A DNA stretch of 64,000 nucleotides from CAZKBP01 sp964551015 (lineage in GTDB: Bacteria > Bacteroidota > Bacteroidia > Cytophagales > Microscillaceae), in contig CAZKBP010000027.1 in assembly GCA_964551015.1 (NCBI GenBank), forward strand, positions 1-64,000, read 5' to 3'. Positions within the stretch are counted from its first letter, which is position 1; each line of letters starts with the position of its first letter. Below the pieces are notes generated by a model. The model did not search any database. It saw only the letters and a program-made list of their open reading frames with translations, and was not told the DNA's origin. The position numbers and the translations under genes were made by a program. Shown piece by piece: positions 7,823 to 17,448 of this stretch.

Positions 7823-9241
7823 ATGATGAAATTAACATTTTGGGGTGCTGCCCAGCAAGTAACGGGCAGTATGTTTTTATTGGAGTTTGAAGATGATTTC
7901 CGTATGCTCATCGAGTGTGGTTGGGATATGGAGCGGAAAAACATCAACCAGGAAGATTACATCGGGCTTTTCCCCTTCGAGCCATCCCAAATCAATGCCG
8001 TTTTATTGACGCACGCGCACATTGACCACTCGGGTGCTATTCCCAATTTATTGCGCGAGGGATTTGAAGGAAAAATTATTTGTACAGCCGCAACCTACGA
8101 GCTAGCCTCGATTTTGCTGGCGGATTCTGCCTCTCTCAATCATCAACGCCTCAAAAAATTCACCAAAAAAAGAAAAAAGAAACCAAGCTTGGAAATGCCC
8201 GAGAACCTGAAAGAACTCTACGTGCAGAAGCAGGTCAACGAGGCATTAGACCACTTCGTTACGGTTCCTTTTAGCCAGCAAACCAAGATCAAAAAAGGAT
8301 TGAGCGTTACTTTTATTCCGGCAGGGCATCTCTTGGGGGCTGCTCATATTTTGCTGCACGTGCAAGAAGGCGCAGAGACGAAAACCATTTGTTTTTCAGG
8401 GGATATTGGTCGAGAGCATTATCCACTCTTGGTAGACCCAGACAAAGTGCCACCCGTAGATTATCTAGTCTGTGAATCTACTTACGGGAATCGCCGTCAT
8501 CAATCTCAAAATTCGCCCGAAGAAGCGGTCTATGATATCATCCAAAGTACCTGTGTAGAAATTCCCGGGCGTTTGATCGTACCTGCTTTCAGTGTTGGGC
8601 GTACCCAAGCGATGTTGTACACGCTCCATAAATTGCAAGTAGCCGGCAAATTGCCACCAATTAAAGTATTTTCAGATAGCCCACTGGCCTTGAAAAGCAG
8701 CCGGATTTATCAGAAATATTTGAGTTTTTTGAACGAAGAAGCACGCGCTTTTGCCCAGCAACAAGGTCAGCTCTTTGACTTCGAGAATTTGATTTATCTG
8801 GAAAATATCAAAGACAGTAAGGCCGCTTCTCACTACAATCAACCCTGTATTATCGTATCTTCTTCGGGAATGGTACAGGGAGGAAGAATCGAGTATCACG
8901 TCAAGGAAAATTTAGCTAATTCCTACGCTACGATTTTGATGATTGGCTATGCCGCTGAGGGTACGCTAGGCTATGACTTGGTACACGGGCAGAAAACCAT
9001 TCGGGTCAAAAATAGAGAAATTCCGATCCAAGCCCGAGTAGAGCGGATCGACAACTTCAGTGGTCATGGTGATCTAGATGACCTCACTCGGTTTGTGAAG
9101 CAACAGCCACGCGAGCATTTGAAGCGTCTTTTCTTGGTGCACGGAGAAGAACAATCTATGCACGATTTTAAAGATACTTTGGAGCAGGAAGGCTATACTC
9201 AAGTGCAAATCCCCAAACGGGGTGAAAGCTTCGAGCTGTAA
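7823..9241 (+). CDS. Metallo-beta-lactamase / beta-CASP family nuclease-like protein (YSH1/CPSF73-like)
   Basis: A 472-residue cytosolic protein. The MBL domain has the HxHxDH motif in 'LTHAHIDHSG' (about residue 60), 'FSGDIGRE' (third metal motif) and a C-terminal 'FSGHGDLDDL' with the last histidines. A beta-CASP insertion ('PAFSVGRTQAMLYTLHKL', 'VSSSGMVQGGRIEYHV') and an RMMBL C-terminal motif follow. This architecture is typical of RNA endo/exonucleases. Bacterial members are usually annotated 'MBL fold metallo-hydrolase RNA specificity domain'; the substrate is not established. ATG at 7823 or 7826 are both possible. Confidence 0.88.
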   Translation: MMKLTFWGAAQQVTGSMFLLEFEDDFRMLIECGWDMERKNINQEDYIGLFPFEPSQINAVLLTHAHIDHSGAIPNLLREGFEGKIICTAATYELASILLADSASLNHQRLKKFTKKRKKKPSLEMPENLKELYVQKQVNEALDHFVTVPFSQQTKIKKGLSVTFIPAGHLLGAAHILLHVQEGAETKTICFSGDIGREHYPLLVDPDKVPPVDYLVCESTYGNRRHQSQNSPEEAVYDIIQSTCVEIPGRLIVPAFSVGRTQAMLYTLHKLQVAGKLPPIKVFSDSPLALKSSRIYQKYLSFLNEEARAFAQQQGQLFDFENLIYLENIKDSKAASHYNQPCIIVSSSGMVQGGRIEYHVKENLANSYATILMIGYAAEGTLGYDLVHGQKTIRVKNREIPIQARVERIDNFSGHGDLDDLTRFVKQQPREHLKRLFLVHGEEQSMHDFKDTLEQEGYTQVQIPKRGESFEL

Positions 9242-9409
9242 GCATCATCCCCTTAGCTGAAATTTAATGGGCAAAAAGTTGAGAAATAGCTCTTATCTGT
9301 CTGAAATCCCGTCTTTTTAGATTAAATTATTCTTAAACTTATTATCGAATTGTAATGTTTAAGTATTAAATTGCGAGTCAATTTATAATAAATCTAAATA
9401 CAAATAAAA
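9242..9409. promoter_or_regulatory. A/T-rich leader upstream of feoA
   Basis: Very A/T-rich. TTTAGATT (9316-9323) and AATCTAAA (9391-9398) form an 8-bp inverted pair 67 nt apart. Iron regulators of the DtxR/Fur type bind A/T-rich palindromes before feo genes, but I see no convincing consensus box here. Confidence 0.3.
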
Positions 9410-9640
9410 ATGCCTAACAAAAGCCTTGCTGACCTAAAAATTGGAGAAACGGGCATAATCAAAGCCTTCACGGATGATTTTACGTCTCTCAAACTCCTGG
9501 AAATGGGCTGTTTACCCCATAGTCCTGTAAAGCTTTGTGGGGTTGCTCCCTTGGGAGATCCCATTCGTATCAAAGTACTGGGCTACAGTCTATCGCTCAG
9601 AAAGGCCGAAGCGGCAACCGTACTGCTCGAGGAGGCTTAG
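9410..9640 (+). CDS. feoA: Ferrous iron transport protein A (FeoA)
   Basis: A 76-residue SH3-like cytosolic protein with the family layout: 'LADLKIGETGIIKAF', 'LLEMGCLPHSPVKL' and 'APLGDPIRIKVLGYSLSLRKAEAATV'. FeoA is thought to tune FeoB. It is followed by feoB with about 80 bp between, in the usual order, and the two are probably one operon. Confidence 0.92.
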   Translation: MPNKSLADLKIGETGIIKAFTDDFTSLKLLEMGCLPHSPVKLCGVAPLGDPIRIKVLGYSLSLRKAEAATVLLEEA

Positions 9641-9719
9641 AACGACTGAGGGCTTACTTGTTTGAAAACCTAAAATTTGTATCGACATTTTGAATGCATT
9701 TGCTCCATTGACTGGAACT

Positions 9720-11834
9720 ATGAAAGTTGCTTTGTTGGGAAATCCGAACGCGGGTAAATCTACTTTGTTTAATCGCCTCACAGGCCTAAAACAAAAAGTA
9801 GGGAATTTCCCCGGTGTGACAGTCGAGAAAAAGGTGGGCAAATGTAAATTGAAAACCGGTGAAGAGTTAGAAATTATTGACTTACCGGGCACTTATAGTT
9901 TGTACCCCAAGTCCTTAGACGAAGAAGTAGTTGTTCAGACTCTTCTAGACCCCCAATCGCCTGACCAGCCTGACCTGATTCTACTCATAGCCGATGCTTC
10001 TAATCTGAAGCGACACCTACTTTTATTTAGCCAGATCAAGGACTTAGGCTATCCTGTTATTTTAGTGTTGAACCTGATTGATCAAGCCGAGGCGCAGGGC
10101 TTATCCATTGACATAGAGCAGGTTCGTGCTAAATTTCGAGTAGATGCGATTACACTGAATGCCAAAAGCGGAAAAAATCTGGAAGAACTCAAGGTGCTCA
10201 TTCAGAGCAAACTTAAAAAGACCAGAAACACAGAAAACGGCCATTACATGGTCAATCCTACCTTTTTTCAGCCCCAACTGATTCAAGCCATCAAGGAAGA
10301 AATGCATCTGCCTAATGACTACTTGGCCTATCAATACGCGCATCATTATCAGAAATTACCTTCCATTAACCAGGAGGCAAAGCAGCATATAGCTCGACTC
10401 GTGCAGCGCTACGGATTTGACCCTGTACATCTACAATCGAAGGAAACAATTGCACGCTATGAGATCATTCAAGATGTACTCGATGAAGCGTTGCACTCCG
10501 CTCAGGCGCAGGAATCAGATTCGCTCACTTGGAGCGAACGTTTAGACCAGATATTAGTGCATCAAGTATGGGGATATGTGTGTTTTTTTGCACTTTTGAT
10601 GCTCATTTTTCAGGCAGTATATTCCTGGGCCACCTACCCCATGGACGGTATAGAGTGGGCCTTTGGCTCTCTGCAGGAGCTCTGCAAGCAGTACTTACCA
10701 GCGGGTGTACTCACCGACTTATTAGCAGATGGCGTGATCGCTGGCTTGGGAGGCATTATGGTTTTTATTCCTCAAATCGCAATTCTTTTTGCATTTATTG
10801 CGATTTTGGAAGAATCGGGTTACATGGCCCGAGTCATGTTTATCATGGATAAACTCATGCGGAAGTTTGGCTTAAATGGGAAGAGCGTTGTGCCACTCAT
10901 TTCGGGAGTTGCCTGTGCCGTTCCTGCCATTATGGCCACACGAAATATTGATAATTGGAAAGAAAGACTGATTACCATCTTCGTAACTCCACTGATGAGT
11001 TGTTCGGCACGCTTGCCTGTTTACATTATTTTGATTGCCCTCATTGTTCCTGACCAAACAATCTTGGGGGTGTTCAATTTGCAAGGTTTTGCCTTAATGG
11101 GGATGTATCTCTTGGGTTTTGTCATGGCACTTTTGTCGGCTTGGGTGATGCAAAAGATTTTGAAAAGTGCCGAGCGCAGCTTCCTAATTATGGAATTACC
11201 CACCTATAAATTCCCAAATTGGTCAAATATATTCTTTACAATTCTGGAGAAAGTAAAAGTTTTTGTATTAGAGGCGGGTAAGATTATTTTGGCAATGTCT
11301 ATCATCCTCTGGGTATTATCCTCTTATGGCCCCCCTCAGGCGATGGAGGCCGCCGAAAAGAAGGCAAAAGCCCTTCATCAGGCCAATCCAAGCCTATCCC
11401 TTGAAAACAAAGTAGCCTCGCTACGTTTGGAAGCTTCTTACGCTGGTCAGTTTGGCAAGCTAATTGAACCAATCATTGTACCGTTAGGTTATGATTGGAA
11501 AATTGGCATAGCTTTGATTACCTCCTTCGCAGCTCGTGAGGTATTTGTCAGCACGATCTCGACCATTTACAGTGTGGGAAGTGGAGATGAAAATCTAAAT
11601 ACCATCCGCAAAAAAATGCAAGCGGAAATCAACCCAAAAACTGGTAAACCCGTATTTACTCCGGCGGTAGGTTGCTCTTTACTCATTTTCTACGCTTTTG
11701 CGATGCAATGTATGAGCACCCTAGCTATTGTGTACCGAGAGACAAAAAGCTGGAAATGGCCTCTACTCCAATTTACTTACCTAACTGCGCTAGCATACAT
11801 CAGCAGCTTTGCCGTGTACCAATTGATGTCCTAG
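9720..11834 (+). CDS. feoB: Ferrous iron transporter FeoB
   Basis: A 704-residue inner-membrane Fe(II) transporter. The N-terminal G domain has G1 GNPNAGKST, G3 DLPGTYSL and G4 NLID; it is followed by the helical GDI region and the membrane part with two Gate domains ('GLGGIMVFIPQIAILFAFIAILEESGYMARV', 'ISGVACAVPAIMATRNI', 'ITSFAAREVFVSTISTIY'). Length and motifs are normal. I placed the start at ATG 9720, immediately before 'KVALLGNPNAG'; TTG 9690 would add ten residues. It is downstream of feoA. Confidence 0.94.
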   Translation: MKVALLGNPNAGKSTLFNRLTGLKQKVGNFPGVTVEKKVGKCKLKTGEELEIIDLPGTYSLYPKSLDEEVVVQTLLDPQSPDQPDLILLIADASNLKRHLLLFSQIKDLGYPVILVLNLIDQAEAQGLSIDIEQVRAKFRVDAITLNAKSGKNLEELKVLIQSKLKKTRNTENGHYMVNPTFFQPQLIQAIKEEMHLPNDYLAYQYAHHYQKLPSINQEAKQHIARLVQRYGFDPVHLQSKETIARYEIIQDVLDEALHSAQAQESDSLTWSERLDQILVHQVWGYVCFFALLMLIFQAVYSWATYPMDGIEWAFGSLQELCKQYLPAGVLTDLLADGVIAGLGGIMVFIPQIAILFAFIAILEESGYMARVMFIMDKLMRKFGLNGKSVVPLISGVACAVPAIMATRNIDNWKERLITIFVTPLMSCSARLPVYIILIALIVPDQTILGVFNLQGFALMGMYLLGFVMALLSAWVMQKILKSAERSFLIMELPTYKFPNWSNIFFTILEKVKVFVLEAGKIILAMSIILWVLSSYGPPQAMEAAEKKAKALHQANPSLSLENKVASLRLEASYAGQFGKLIEPIIVPLGYDWKIGIALITSFAAREVFVSTISTIYSVGSGDENLNTIRKKMQAEINPKTGKPVFTPAVGCSLLIFYAFAMQCMSTLAIVYRETKSWKWPLLQFTYLTALAYISSFAVYQLMS

Positions 11835-11873
11835 TCCTTTCTTTTCTTCGGGAAAAATTAAATCTAATTGACT

Positions 11874-12359
11874 ATGAAAAGAATCTTCATTTTTCTTGGC
11901 TTGATGTTGTGGTTTGGTTTAGAATCAGCTTGGGCGCAATGCCAACTGTGCCACCTCAAGCAAGAGCAAGCTCAAAAAGCAGTCGAGTACTTAAGGCTCA
12001 AAGGAGAAATCGTACTCTACGCAGGTTGTGCCAACGGGGATATTGCCCGAAAGCTTAATATCAATCAGGTAAATTATCGCCCAGTGAGAGACCGATTGGG
12101 CTATTACGAGATTTTTGTAGATGGAATCGTTACCCGTACCTTTGATATTCAAGATCAAAGACCTGCCAATGTAGTAGAAACAGAAATGCGCTTCGCAGAT
12201 GTAATTGATATTGCCTACGTGCACGTACGCACCAGTGGTTATCAAGATATGAATACAGGACGTAAAATCTGGGATGCTACTTGTTTGGGAATTTATCTGG
12301 GCTACGACTGTGATCCTTGTATTGACCCTTTTGATTATCCCTACGAACCAGTAGAATAG
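11874..12359 (+). CDS. Secreted six-cysteine protein of unknown function
   Basis: A 161-residue protein with a signal peptide (MKRIFIFLGLMLWFGLESAW, with cleavage near AQ) and a mature part that starts CQLC. Further cysteines are at 'YAGC', 'DATC' and 'CDPC', six in total; two are in CxxC pairs at the two ends, so disulfides or metal binding are possible. I do not recognise a family. It begins 39 bp after feoB on the same strand and may be co-transcribed. Because it is exported it is not a cytosolic FeoC. ATG 11874 was preferred to TTG 11868. Confidence 0.65.
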   Translation: MKRIFIFLGLMLWFGLESAWAQCQLCHLKQEQAQKAVEYLRLKGEIVLYAGCANGDIARKLNINQVNYRPVRDRLGYYEIFVDGIVTRTFDIQDQRPANVVETEMRFADVIDIAYVHVRTSGYQDMNTGRKIWDATCLGIYLGYDCDPCIDPFDYPYEPVE

Positions 12360-12401
12360 TTACTAGCTGTGATTCGTTTTATTTCACCAGAACTGATGGG
12401 T

Positions 12402-12418
12402 TAATTTTTTGAAAATTA
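12402..12418. terminator. Possible bidirectional terminator between convergent genes
   Basis: TAATTTT (12402-12408) and AAAATTA (12412-12418) are inverted around TTG, flanked by GG/CC, giving a T-run in the plus direction and an A/T stem in the minus direction. It lies between the six-cysteine gene and the amylase gene. Confidence 0.35.
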
Positions 12419-12467
12419 CCTGCTGAGATGCTCCTAGTTAGTGCCTCTATTTTCCACACATACAAAC

Positions 12468-14054
12468 TCATTCTTTTTCTGAATTCTTTTTGCTGAAGAT
12501 TACCGTCTGATAAGCTGGTAGACGATTTTCTTTGCCCTTTTGCCCAAAAGCTGGAAAAGAAGTAAATGCAACCTCAGAAAAACTTGCCTGATTGGCTGAT
12601 AATTTGATTTTATGAGCTTGCTCACTCAGATTATGTACCACCCACAAACTATCTTCTCCCAGCACACGATAAAAACTCAACAGATTTTCTCCCAAAGAAA
12701 ATGCAGGAACCAATTTCCCCTGTTTAAGCAGAGAACTGTTTTGGCGAAAGCGAATAAGACTTTGGTAATGACGAAAAATGGATCGCTCATCGTTTTTTTG
12801 TACGGCCAAAGGAGTCGTTTGCTCTTCGGTATTATACTGTGGAGTGATCCATTTAGTACGAAAAGCGTCTTTTTCGTAAACATCCCAAAGAAAAGGCTCT
12901 CGGATTTGTTCATCCGGTTTTTTTCCCTTCATCCCGATTTCTTCCCCATAATAAATATAGGGCGCACCCGGTAAAGTCAAGAGCATAGAAGCGGCTAGTT
13001 TGGCTTTCTCAGGATGATTACCAAGCGCACTCATGACTCGATTCTGGTCGTGATTGGTGAGGAAAATCGCATCTACATAGTCTGGACTGGCAGATTGATA
13101 GAGCTCTTGAATTTGCTGGTATTCCGTCAGTAAGCTATCCGCTTTTTGTGTTTGGATTGACTTCAAAATGGCTTTCCCCAGATCAAAATTAAAGCAGGCG
13201 TGCAAGCATCTCAGGTAAGGAGCAATCTTCTCGGCATCGGCCCAGACTTCTCCCACGAGATAGACTTCGGGATTATATGTCTGCATTTCCTCTCGGAACT
13301 CTTGCCACCAAGCACGGCTTTTTGCTGAATGACTATCCAAATAGATATAACGAGCCGCATCCAAACGAAAGCCATCTATCCCGATCTCTTCTAGCCAAAA
13401 GCGGCCGATTTCCAAGGCTTCTTTTCTTACCTCAGGGTTATCATAATTCAAGTCAGGCATGCCTTTCCAGAAAAAGCCATAATATTTTTGATCTTCTTTC
13501 CGCAAAAGGTTTTCGTGCCATTGAGAGGGATGGTGGTGATTGTCAGCACCGGATTCCCGAGCACTGATCTTAGCGATTTCTTCGGCACTCGCCCAGACAT
13601 AATAATCCCGATATTTACTCTCTGGATTTTGCAAAGCTGCCTGAAACCAAGGATGTTCTTCGGAAGTATGATTCAATACCAAATCGATCATTACTTTGAT
13701 GCCTCGGCGATGAGCTTCGGCCAGCATTTCTTTGAAATCGTTCATGGTACCATAATCAGGATGAATGGCTTTATAATCTACCACGTCGTATTTGTGGTAA
13801 GAAGGCGAAGGGTGAATGGGCATAAGCCAAATGGCCTCCACGCCTAGCTGATCTAGGTAATCCAGTTTTTGGGTAATGCCCTTCAGATCGCCGATACGGT
13901 CGCCATCGGAATCAGCAAAGGATTGCACAAAGATTTCATAGGTAAGGGCTGATTTCCAGTCGAAGGTTGGAGCAGTTATTTTCTGCTCAGTAGGGGAGCT
14001 GGGTTTACAGGCGAAAAGAAAGAGAGGAAGCAGGCAAATTAGAGAGGAGCGCAT
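12468..14054 (-). CDS. Lipoprotein alpha-amylase, glycoside hydrolase family 13
   Basis: A 528-residue enzyme with a lipoprotein signal (MRSSLICLLPLFLFAC). The GH13 (beta/alpha)8 barrel shows all four conserved regions: I 'DLVLNHTS', II 'GFRLDAARYI' (nucleophile Asp), III 'LVGEVWAD' (acid/base Glu) and IV 'FLTNHDQNR'. The C-terminal beta domain follows at ~430-528. It hydrolyses or transfers alpha-glucans outside the cytoplasm. No susC/susD, pullulanase or glucosidase gene is adjacent, so it is not part of a polysaccharide utilisation locus in this window. Confidence 0.92.
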   Translation of the reverse strand: MRSSLICLLPLFLFACKPSSPTEQKITAPTFDWKSALTYEIFVQSFADSDGDRIGDLKGITQKLDYLDQLGVEAIWLMPIHPSPSYHKYDVVDYKAIHPDYGTMNDFKEMLAEAHRRGIKVMIDLVLNHTSEEHPWFQAALQNPESKYRDYYVWASAEEIAKISARESGADNHHHPSQWHENLLRKEDQKYYGFFWKGMPDLNYDNPEVRKEALEIGRFWLEEIGIDGFRLDAARYIYLDSHSAKSRAWWQEFREEMQTYNPEVYLVGEVWADAEKIAPYLRCLHACFNFDLGKAILKSIQTQKADSLLTEYQQIQELYQSASPDYVDAIFLTNHDQNRVMSALGNHPEKAKLAASMLLTLPGAPYIYYGEEIGMKGKKPDEQIREPFLWDVYEKDAFRTKWITPQYNTEEQTTPLAVQKNDERSIFRHYQSLIRFRQNSSLLKQGKLVPAFSLGENLLSFYRVLGEDSLWVVHNLSEQAHKIKLSANQASFSEVAFTSFPAFGQKGKENRLPAYQTVIFSKKNSEKE

Positions 14055-14140
14055 TTGGATTTTGGGATCAAAGAAGACAACATTAAAACGAATCGCCTAA
14101 TTTTTACAAGAAAAAGAAAGATTATAAAATGATTACATGG

Positions 14141-15502
14141 CTAGAAGAATTTCTCCAAAGCCTCTCTCCGGGTGATGGCGACCTCGGCACAGGCATGTGC
14201 AATGGCACTCACTACCTCATGGTCTATTTTTGCTAAAAAATCAGCACAGCTCAATTTTTGATCAAACATTTGCTCGGCCAGCTGGGAGTAGGCTTCCATT
14301 TTCTCTCCTCCCAGAGAGGCGTAGACGTAGTAAGAAATAGGGGCATTCTGCATATCAAAACTCAGATGACTAGCACGCCCAAACTCTAAGAGCTTGAGTA
14401 CATCAGCGTCATAATGAAGGTGAGGTTCCTGATGCACGGCTGGCAAATAGTCTTCGGCTCTTTCTACATCCTGAGAGGCACGGGCATCTCGTAAATCACC
14501 AATGAACATAGAGATCGGGGCATCACCGCCAGTTTGTAGAGCCAGTGCCTCGATGATTCCAATCGAGAGAATCTTGGCTTTCATATACTCACAGGCAACC
14601 TCCAGATTGCGAGCCGCTTGCTTGGATATATGCTCGTAGGTTTCGTCGTCGGGAAAATCTTTATACTGATGAAAAACATAATTTCCATCTAAGCTTTCCA
14701 AGAATTTTTTGGTTTTGCGGAGGGCTTCGCGGTAATTGGTTAGGGAGAATACATTGGCTTTTTTGACGGCTCCATTAGTTTCAGGAATCAATTTCCAAGT
14801 ATTATCTAGAAAGCGACCCACATCTTTATCTGAAAAATTTTCTACATCTTGGTTAGCCAAGAAAACCGCTGATTTGATCCAAGTCTCAATCTCATCTTGG
14901 GTCAGCTCTAGGTTTCTACTTTCATTGATATCTTGTACGCGTGCCTCCAGTGCCTCGAAGCGGGTACGCCCTTCTTGATCTCGTTTCCGAAAGGGAATCG
15001 TACCTTCCACACAAATAATCATGGCCAGCAAATCTTTGAAAGGCAAATAAGCCTTGAGCTTATGCACCGCCACCAAAGCACTCAAAAACTCATTCAGGCC
15101 ATTGTACAAAGGAAGGGTTTGCCCAGGTTGAAACTGAAAAATCTCCAGGCAAATATGCGCTAAGGTATTTTCTTCGGGGATGTGGGACTTGATTTTTAAT
15201 CCATCCACAGAAGATTCCAAATAAGGAAGCAAAGTGTCTCTAAGCAAGGGAGGGAGGCCATCATCCACTTGATAGTAGATAATATCGTGGAAAAGAGCCG
15301 CAAAAATCTGAGGAGCTTGGTCTAGTTTTCGGGAAACCAAGAGAATATGCTCCGGAGTATGGAACATGCGCCGCCCGCCGACCATACAGCTATAAATCAA
15401 TGTGGCTAAAGCCTCAATCTCAGAACGTTGCACTTGTACCTCTGCCTTCTGAAAAGCATCTTGGAAATACAAAATAAGTTGATTAACAGCGGATTTTCGC
15501 AT
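14141..15502 (-). CDS. HD-like domain protein of unknown function, 453 residues
   Basis: A soluble protein without signal peptide. The N-terminal ~150 residues carry an HD-type pattern: His in 'MFHTPEHILLV', then 'IFAALFHDIIYYQVD' with the His-Asp pair, as in metal-dependent phosphohydrolases. The rest is helical, with 'FIGDLRDARASQDVERAEDYLPAVHQEPHLHYDADVL' partway through the C-terminal third. I do not recognise a named family for the full length, and the substrate is unknown. It sits alone between the amylase and the PLP decarboxylase on the same strand. Confidence 0.55.
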   Translation of the reverse strand: MRKSAVNQLILYFQDAFQKAEVQVQRSEIEALATLIYSCMVGGRRMFHTPEHILLVSRKLDQAPQIFAALFHDIIYYQVDDGLPPLLRDTLLPYLESSVDGLKIKSHIPEENTLAHICLEIFQFQPGQTLPLYNGLNEFLSALVAVHKLKAYLPFKDLLAMIICVEGTIPFRKRDQEGRTRFEALEARVQDINESRNLELTQDEIETWIKSAVFLANQDVENFSDKDVGRFLDNTWKLIPETNGAVKKANVFSLTNYREALRKTKKFLESLDGNYVFHQYKDFPDDETYEHISKQAARNLEVACEYMKAKILSIGIIEALALQTGGDAPISMFIGDLRDARASQDVERAEDYLPAVHQEPHLHYDADVLKLLEFGRASHLSFDMQNAPISYYVYASLGGEKMEAYSQLAEQMFDQKLSCADFLAKIDHEVVSAIAHACAEVAITRREALEKFF

Positions 15503-15748
15503 ATCCCCAGTAAATTGAATGGTTTTTAGAATTGATTCTCGGTATCAAGGATTAAAAATTCCTCTTCATGGAACAATAGCAAAAGGTTTTTAGCATTACC
15601 ATCCGAAAAAATTCTTGATTAAGTAGACAAACTGCGTATTGAAAGTACTCAAATTTAAAAGCCTATCAAAATCGGTTCCGAATTATTATTTTTTTGCTAA
15701 GAGAAGAAGACTTTCTATTAATTGGCATGACCACAGGGTGAAGCAGGA
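15503..15748. other. Intergenic region, 246 bp
   Basis: Between the HD-like gene and the upstream decarboxylase gene. No hairpin terminator, promoter box or reading frame could be recognised with confidence. Confidence 0.4.
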
Positions 15749-17170
15749 CTAAACAGGAGACAAGGCTTGCGCTTCCTGTTGCAGTAAATTCCATAATTTA
15801 TCTACGTGCTTCTGTGCCACTTGGGTCTGACCGATGACCACTCTCAGGGTAAATATACCCTTTAATTTGGTATGGGTGAGATAAACCTGCCCACTTTTAT
15901 TTAAATTTTCTAGCAATCTTACATTCAGTTGGTTCACTTCCTCTTCTGCCTCAATCCTAGCCGGATGATAGCGAAAACAAATCAGGTTGAACTCCACTGG
16001 AGCCAAGATTTCAAAATCCGGATGCGCCTCTAATTTTGTTTTTAGGTTTTGGGTTAAGGCCAAATGATGTCTTAATTTTTTTTGCATTCCCTCGAGTCCA
16101 AAGCTCCGCATCACAAACCAGAGCTTTAATGCGCGGAAGCGACGCCCCAAGGGGATGCCCCAATCGCGGTAATTATTCACCACTCGGTCTTGTTTAGTTT
16201 TGAGGTATTCGGGCAAAATCTCGAAAGTTCTGACCAAAGCGTCTGGGTCTTTGACAAAATAGGCCGTGCAATCAAAGTTGGTAAACATCCACTTGTGCGG
16301 ATTAAAAAGATAGGTATCGGCCAGCTCAATGCCATCCAAAATCCATTGTTTCTCGGGAAGCAAGGCCGCCGTTCCCACATAGGCCGCATCCACGTGAAAG
16401 AAGATATTATATTTCTGGCAAATCTCGCCCATTGGCCGCAGCGGGTCAAGCCCCGTGGAGCTCGTCGTACCTACCGTGGCAATCACGCAGAGCGGCTGAT
16501 AGCCTTCGGCCAAATCTTGCTGAATGGCTTCTTCTAGCTTTTCGGGAATCAAGGCAAACTGCGCATCTACCGGGATTTTGCGCAAGCTTTGGCGACCAAA
16601 GCCCGCGATCTTGACATCCTTCTCGATGGAAGAATGGGTTTCCGAAGAGCAATAAATGGTGAATTTTTCTTGAGTAAAGCCCTTTTCATTGATTTGAAAA
16701 TTTGAAAACTTTTCCCGAGCCGTGAGCAGGGCGCAAAGCGTGGCCGTAGAAGCCGTGTCTTGAATCACCCCCGCCCAGTCTCGGGGCAGCCCCATGAGGG
16801 TTTTGAGCCAATTCATCACTTTTTCTTCTAGCTCGGCGGCGGCGGGCGAAGTCTCCCAAACCATGCCCTGCGCGCCCATCGTGGCCGTGAGCATCTCGGC
16901 CAAGACCGAAGGGTAACTGTTATTGGCTGGAAAATAAGCATGAAAATTCGGGTGTTGCCAGTGCGTAATACCGGGAATGATCGTGTCTAGAAAGTCCTGA
17001 AAAATGGCCTCAAAAGTCTCCCCCTCGAGGGGTGGCTCTTCGGGAATTTGCTCGTAAATTTCTCGAGGTTTGACTAGAGATTTGGGGGGGAATTGTTCCA
17101 CGTTTTCTAAGTAATCGGCCATCCAGTCTACGAGTTGGTGGGCTTGTTTTCTAAAGTTTTGGGAATCCAT
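15749..17170 (-). CDS. Pyridoxal-dependent aromatic-L-amino-acid decarboxylase family protein
   Basis: A 473-residue group II PLP decarboxylase. Visible motifs: substrate/dimer loop 'HPNFHAYFPANNSYPSVLAEML', 'WETSPAAAELEEKVMNWLK', cofactor aspartate in 'FHVDAAYVGTAALLPE', and the Schiff-base lysine in 'FNPHKWMFTNFDCTAYFV'. Full length and intact. Members remove CO2 from tryptophan, phenylalanine, tyrosine or DOPA; some plant and insect homologues form aldehydes instead. The substrate cannot be read from the sequence. Confidence 0.9.
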   Translation of the reverse strand: MDSQNFRKQAHQLVDWMADYLENVEQFPPKSLVKPREIYEQIPEEPPLEGETFEAIFQDFLDTIIPGITHWQHPNFHAYFPANNSYPSVLAEMLTATMGAQGMVWETSPAAAELEEKVMNWLKTLMGLPRDWAGVIQDTASTATLCALLTAREKFSNFQINEKGFTQEKFTIYCSSETHSSIEKDVKIAGFGRQSLRKIPVDAQFALIPEKLEEAIQQDLAEGYQPLCVIATVGTTSSTGLDPLRPMGEICQKYNIFFHVDAAYVGTAALLPEKQWILDGIELADTYLFNPHKWMFTNFDCTAYFVKDPDALVRTFEILPEYLKTKQDRVVNNYRDWGIPLGRRFRALKLWFVMRSFGLEGMQKKLRHHLALTQNLKTKLEAHPDFEILAPVEFNLICFRYHPARIEAEEEVNQLNVRLLENLNKSGQVYLTHTKLKGIFTLRVVIGQTQVAQKHVDKLWNLLQQEAQALSPV

Positions 17171-17448
17171 CGGTTTTGATTTTTTTTGGTAAATTTAGGG
17201 AATCGCTAAAAACTAAGAAGATGGAATTTAGAGAAAACAGTTTCACTTCTCAAACAAGGCTATTGATAATTGCCCTCCCAAACACAAACCTCCGCACTTC
17301 AGATTCTTTGATTTTCGGCTGAAGCTCAACATGTTGCCTCGATTTCCAGAAAAAAGCTAATAAATATTTGTAATTTTTGTTCAATTTCTAAAGGGTAGCA
17401 GTTATCTTAGCACTTCTGAATTTTTGGGCAAAATCAATCAAATCTACT
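17171..17448. other. Divergent intergenic region, 278 bp
   Basis: Lies between the decarboxylase and the methyltransferase genes. No clear TAnnTTTG box, palindrome or small gene seen. Confidence 0.4.
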
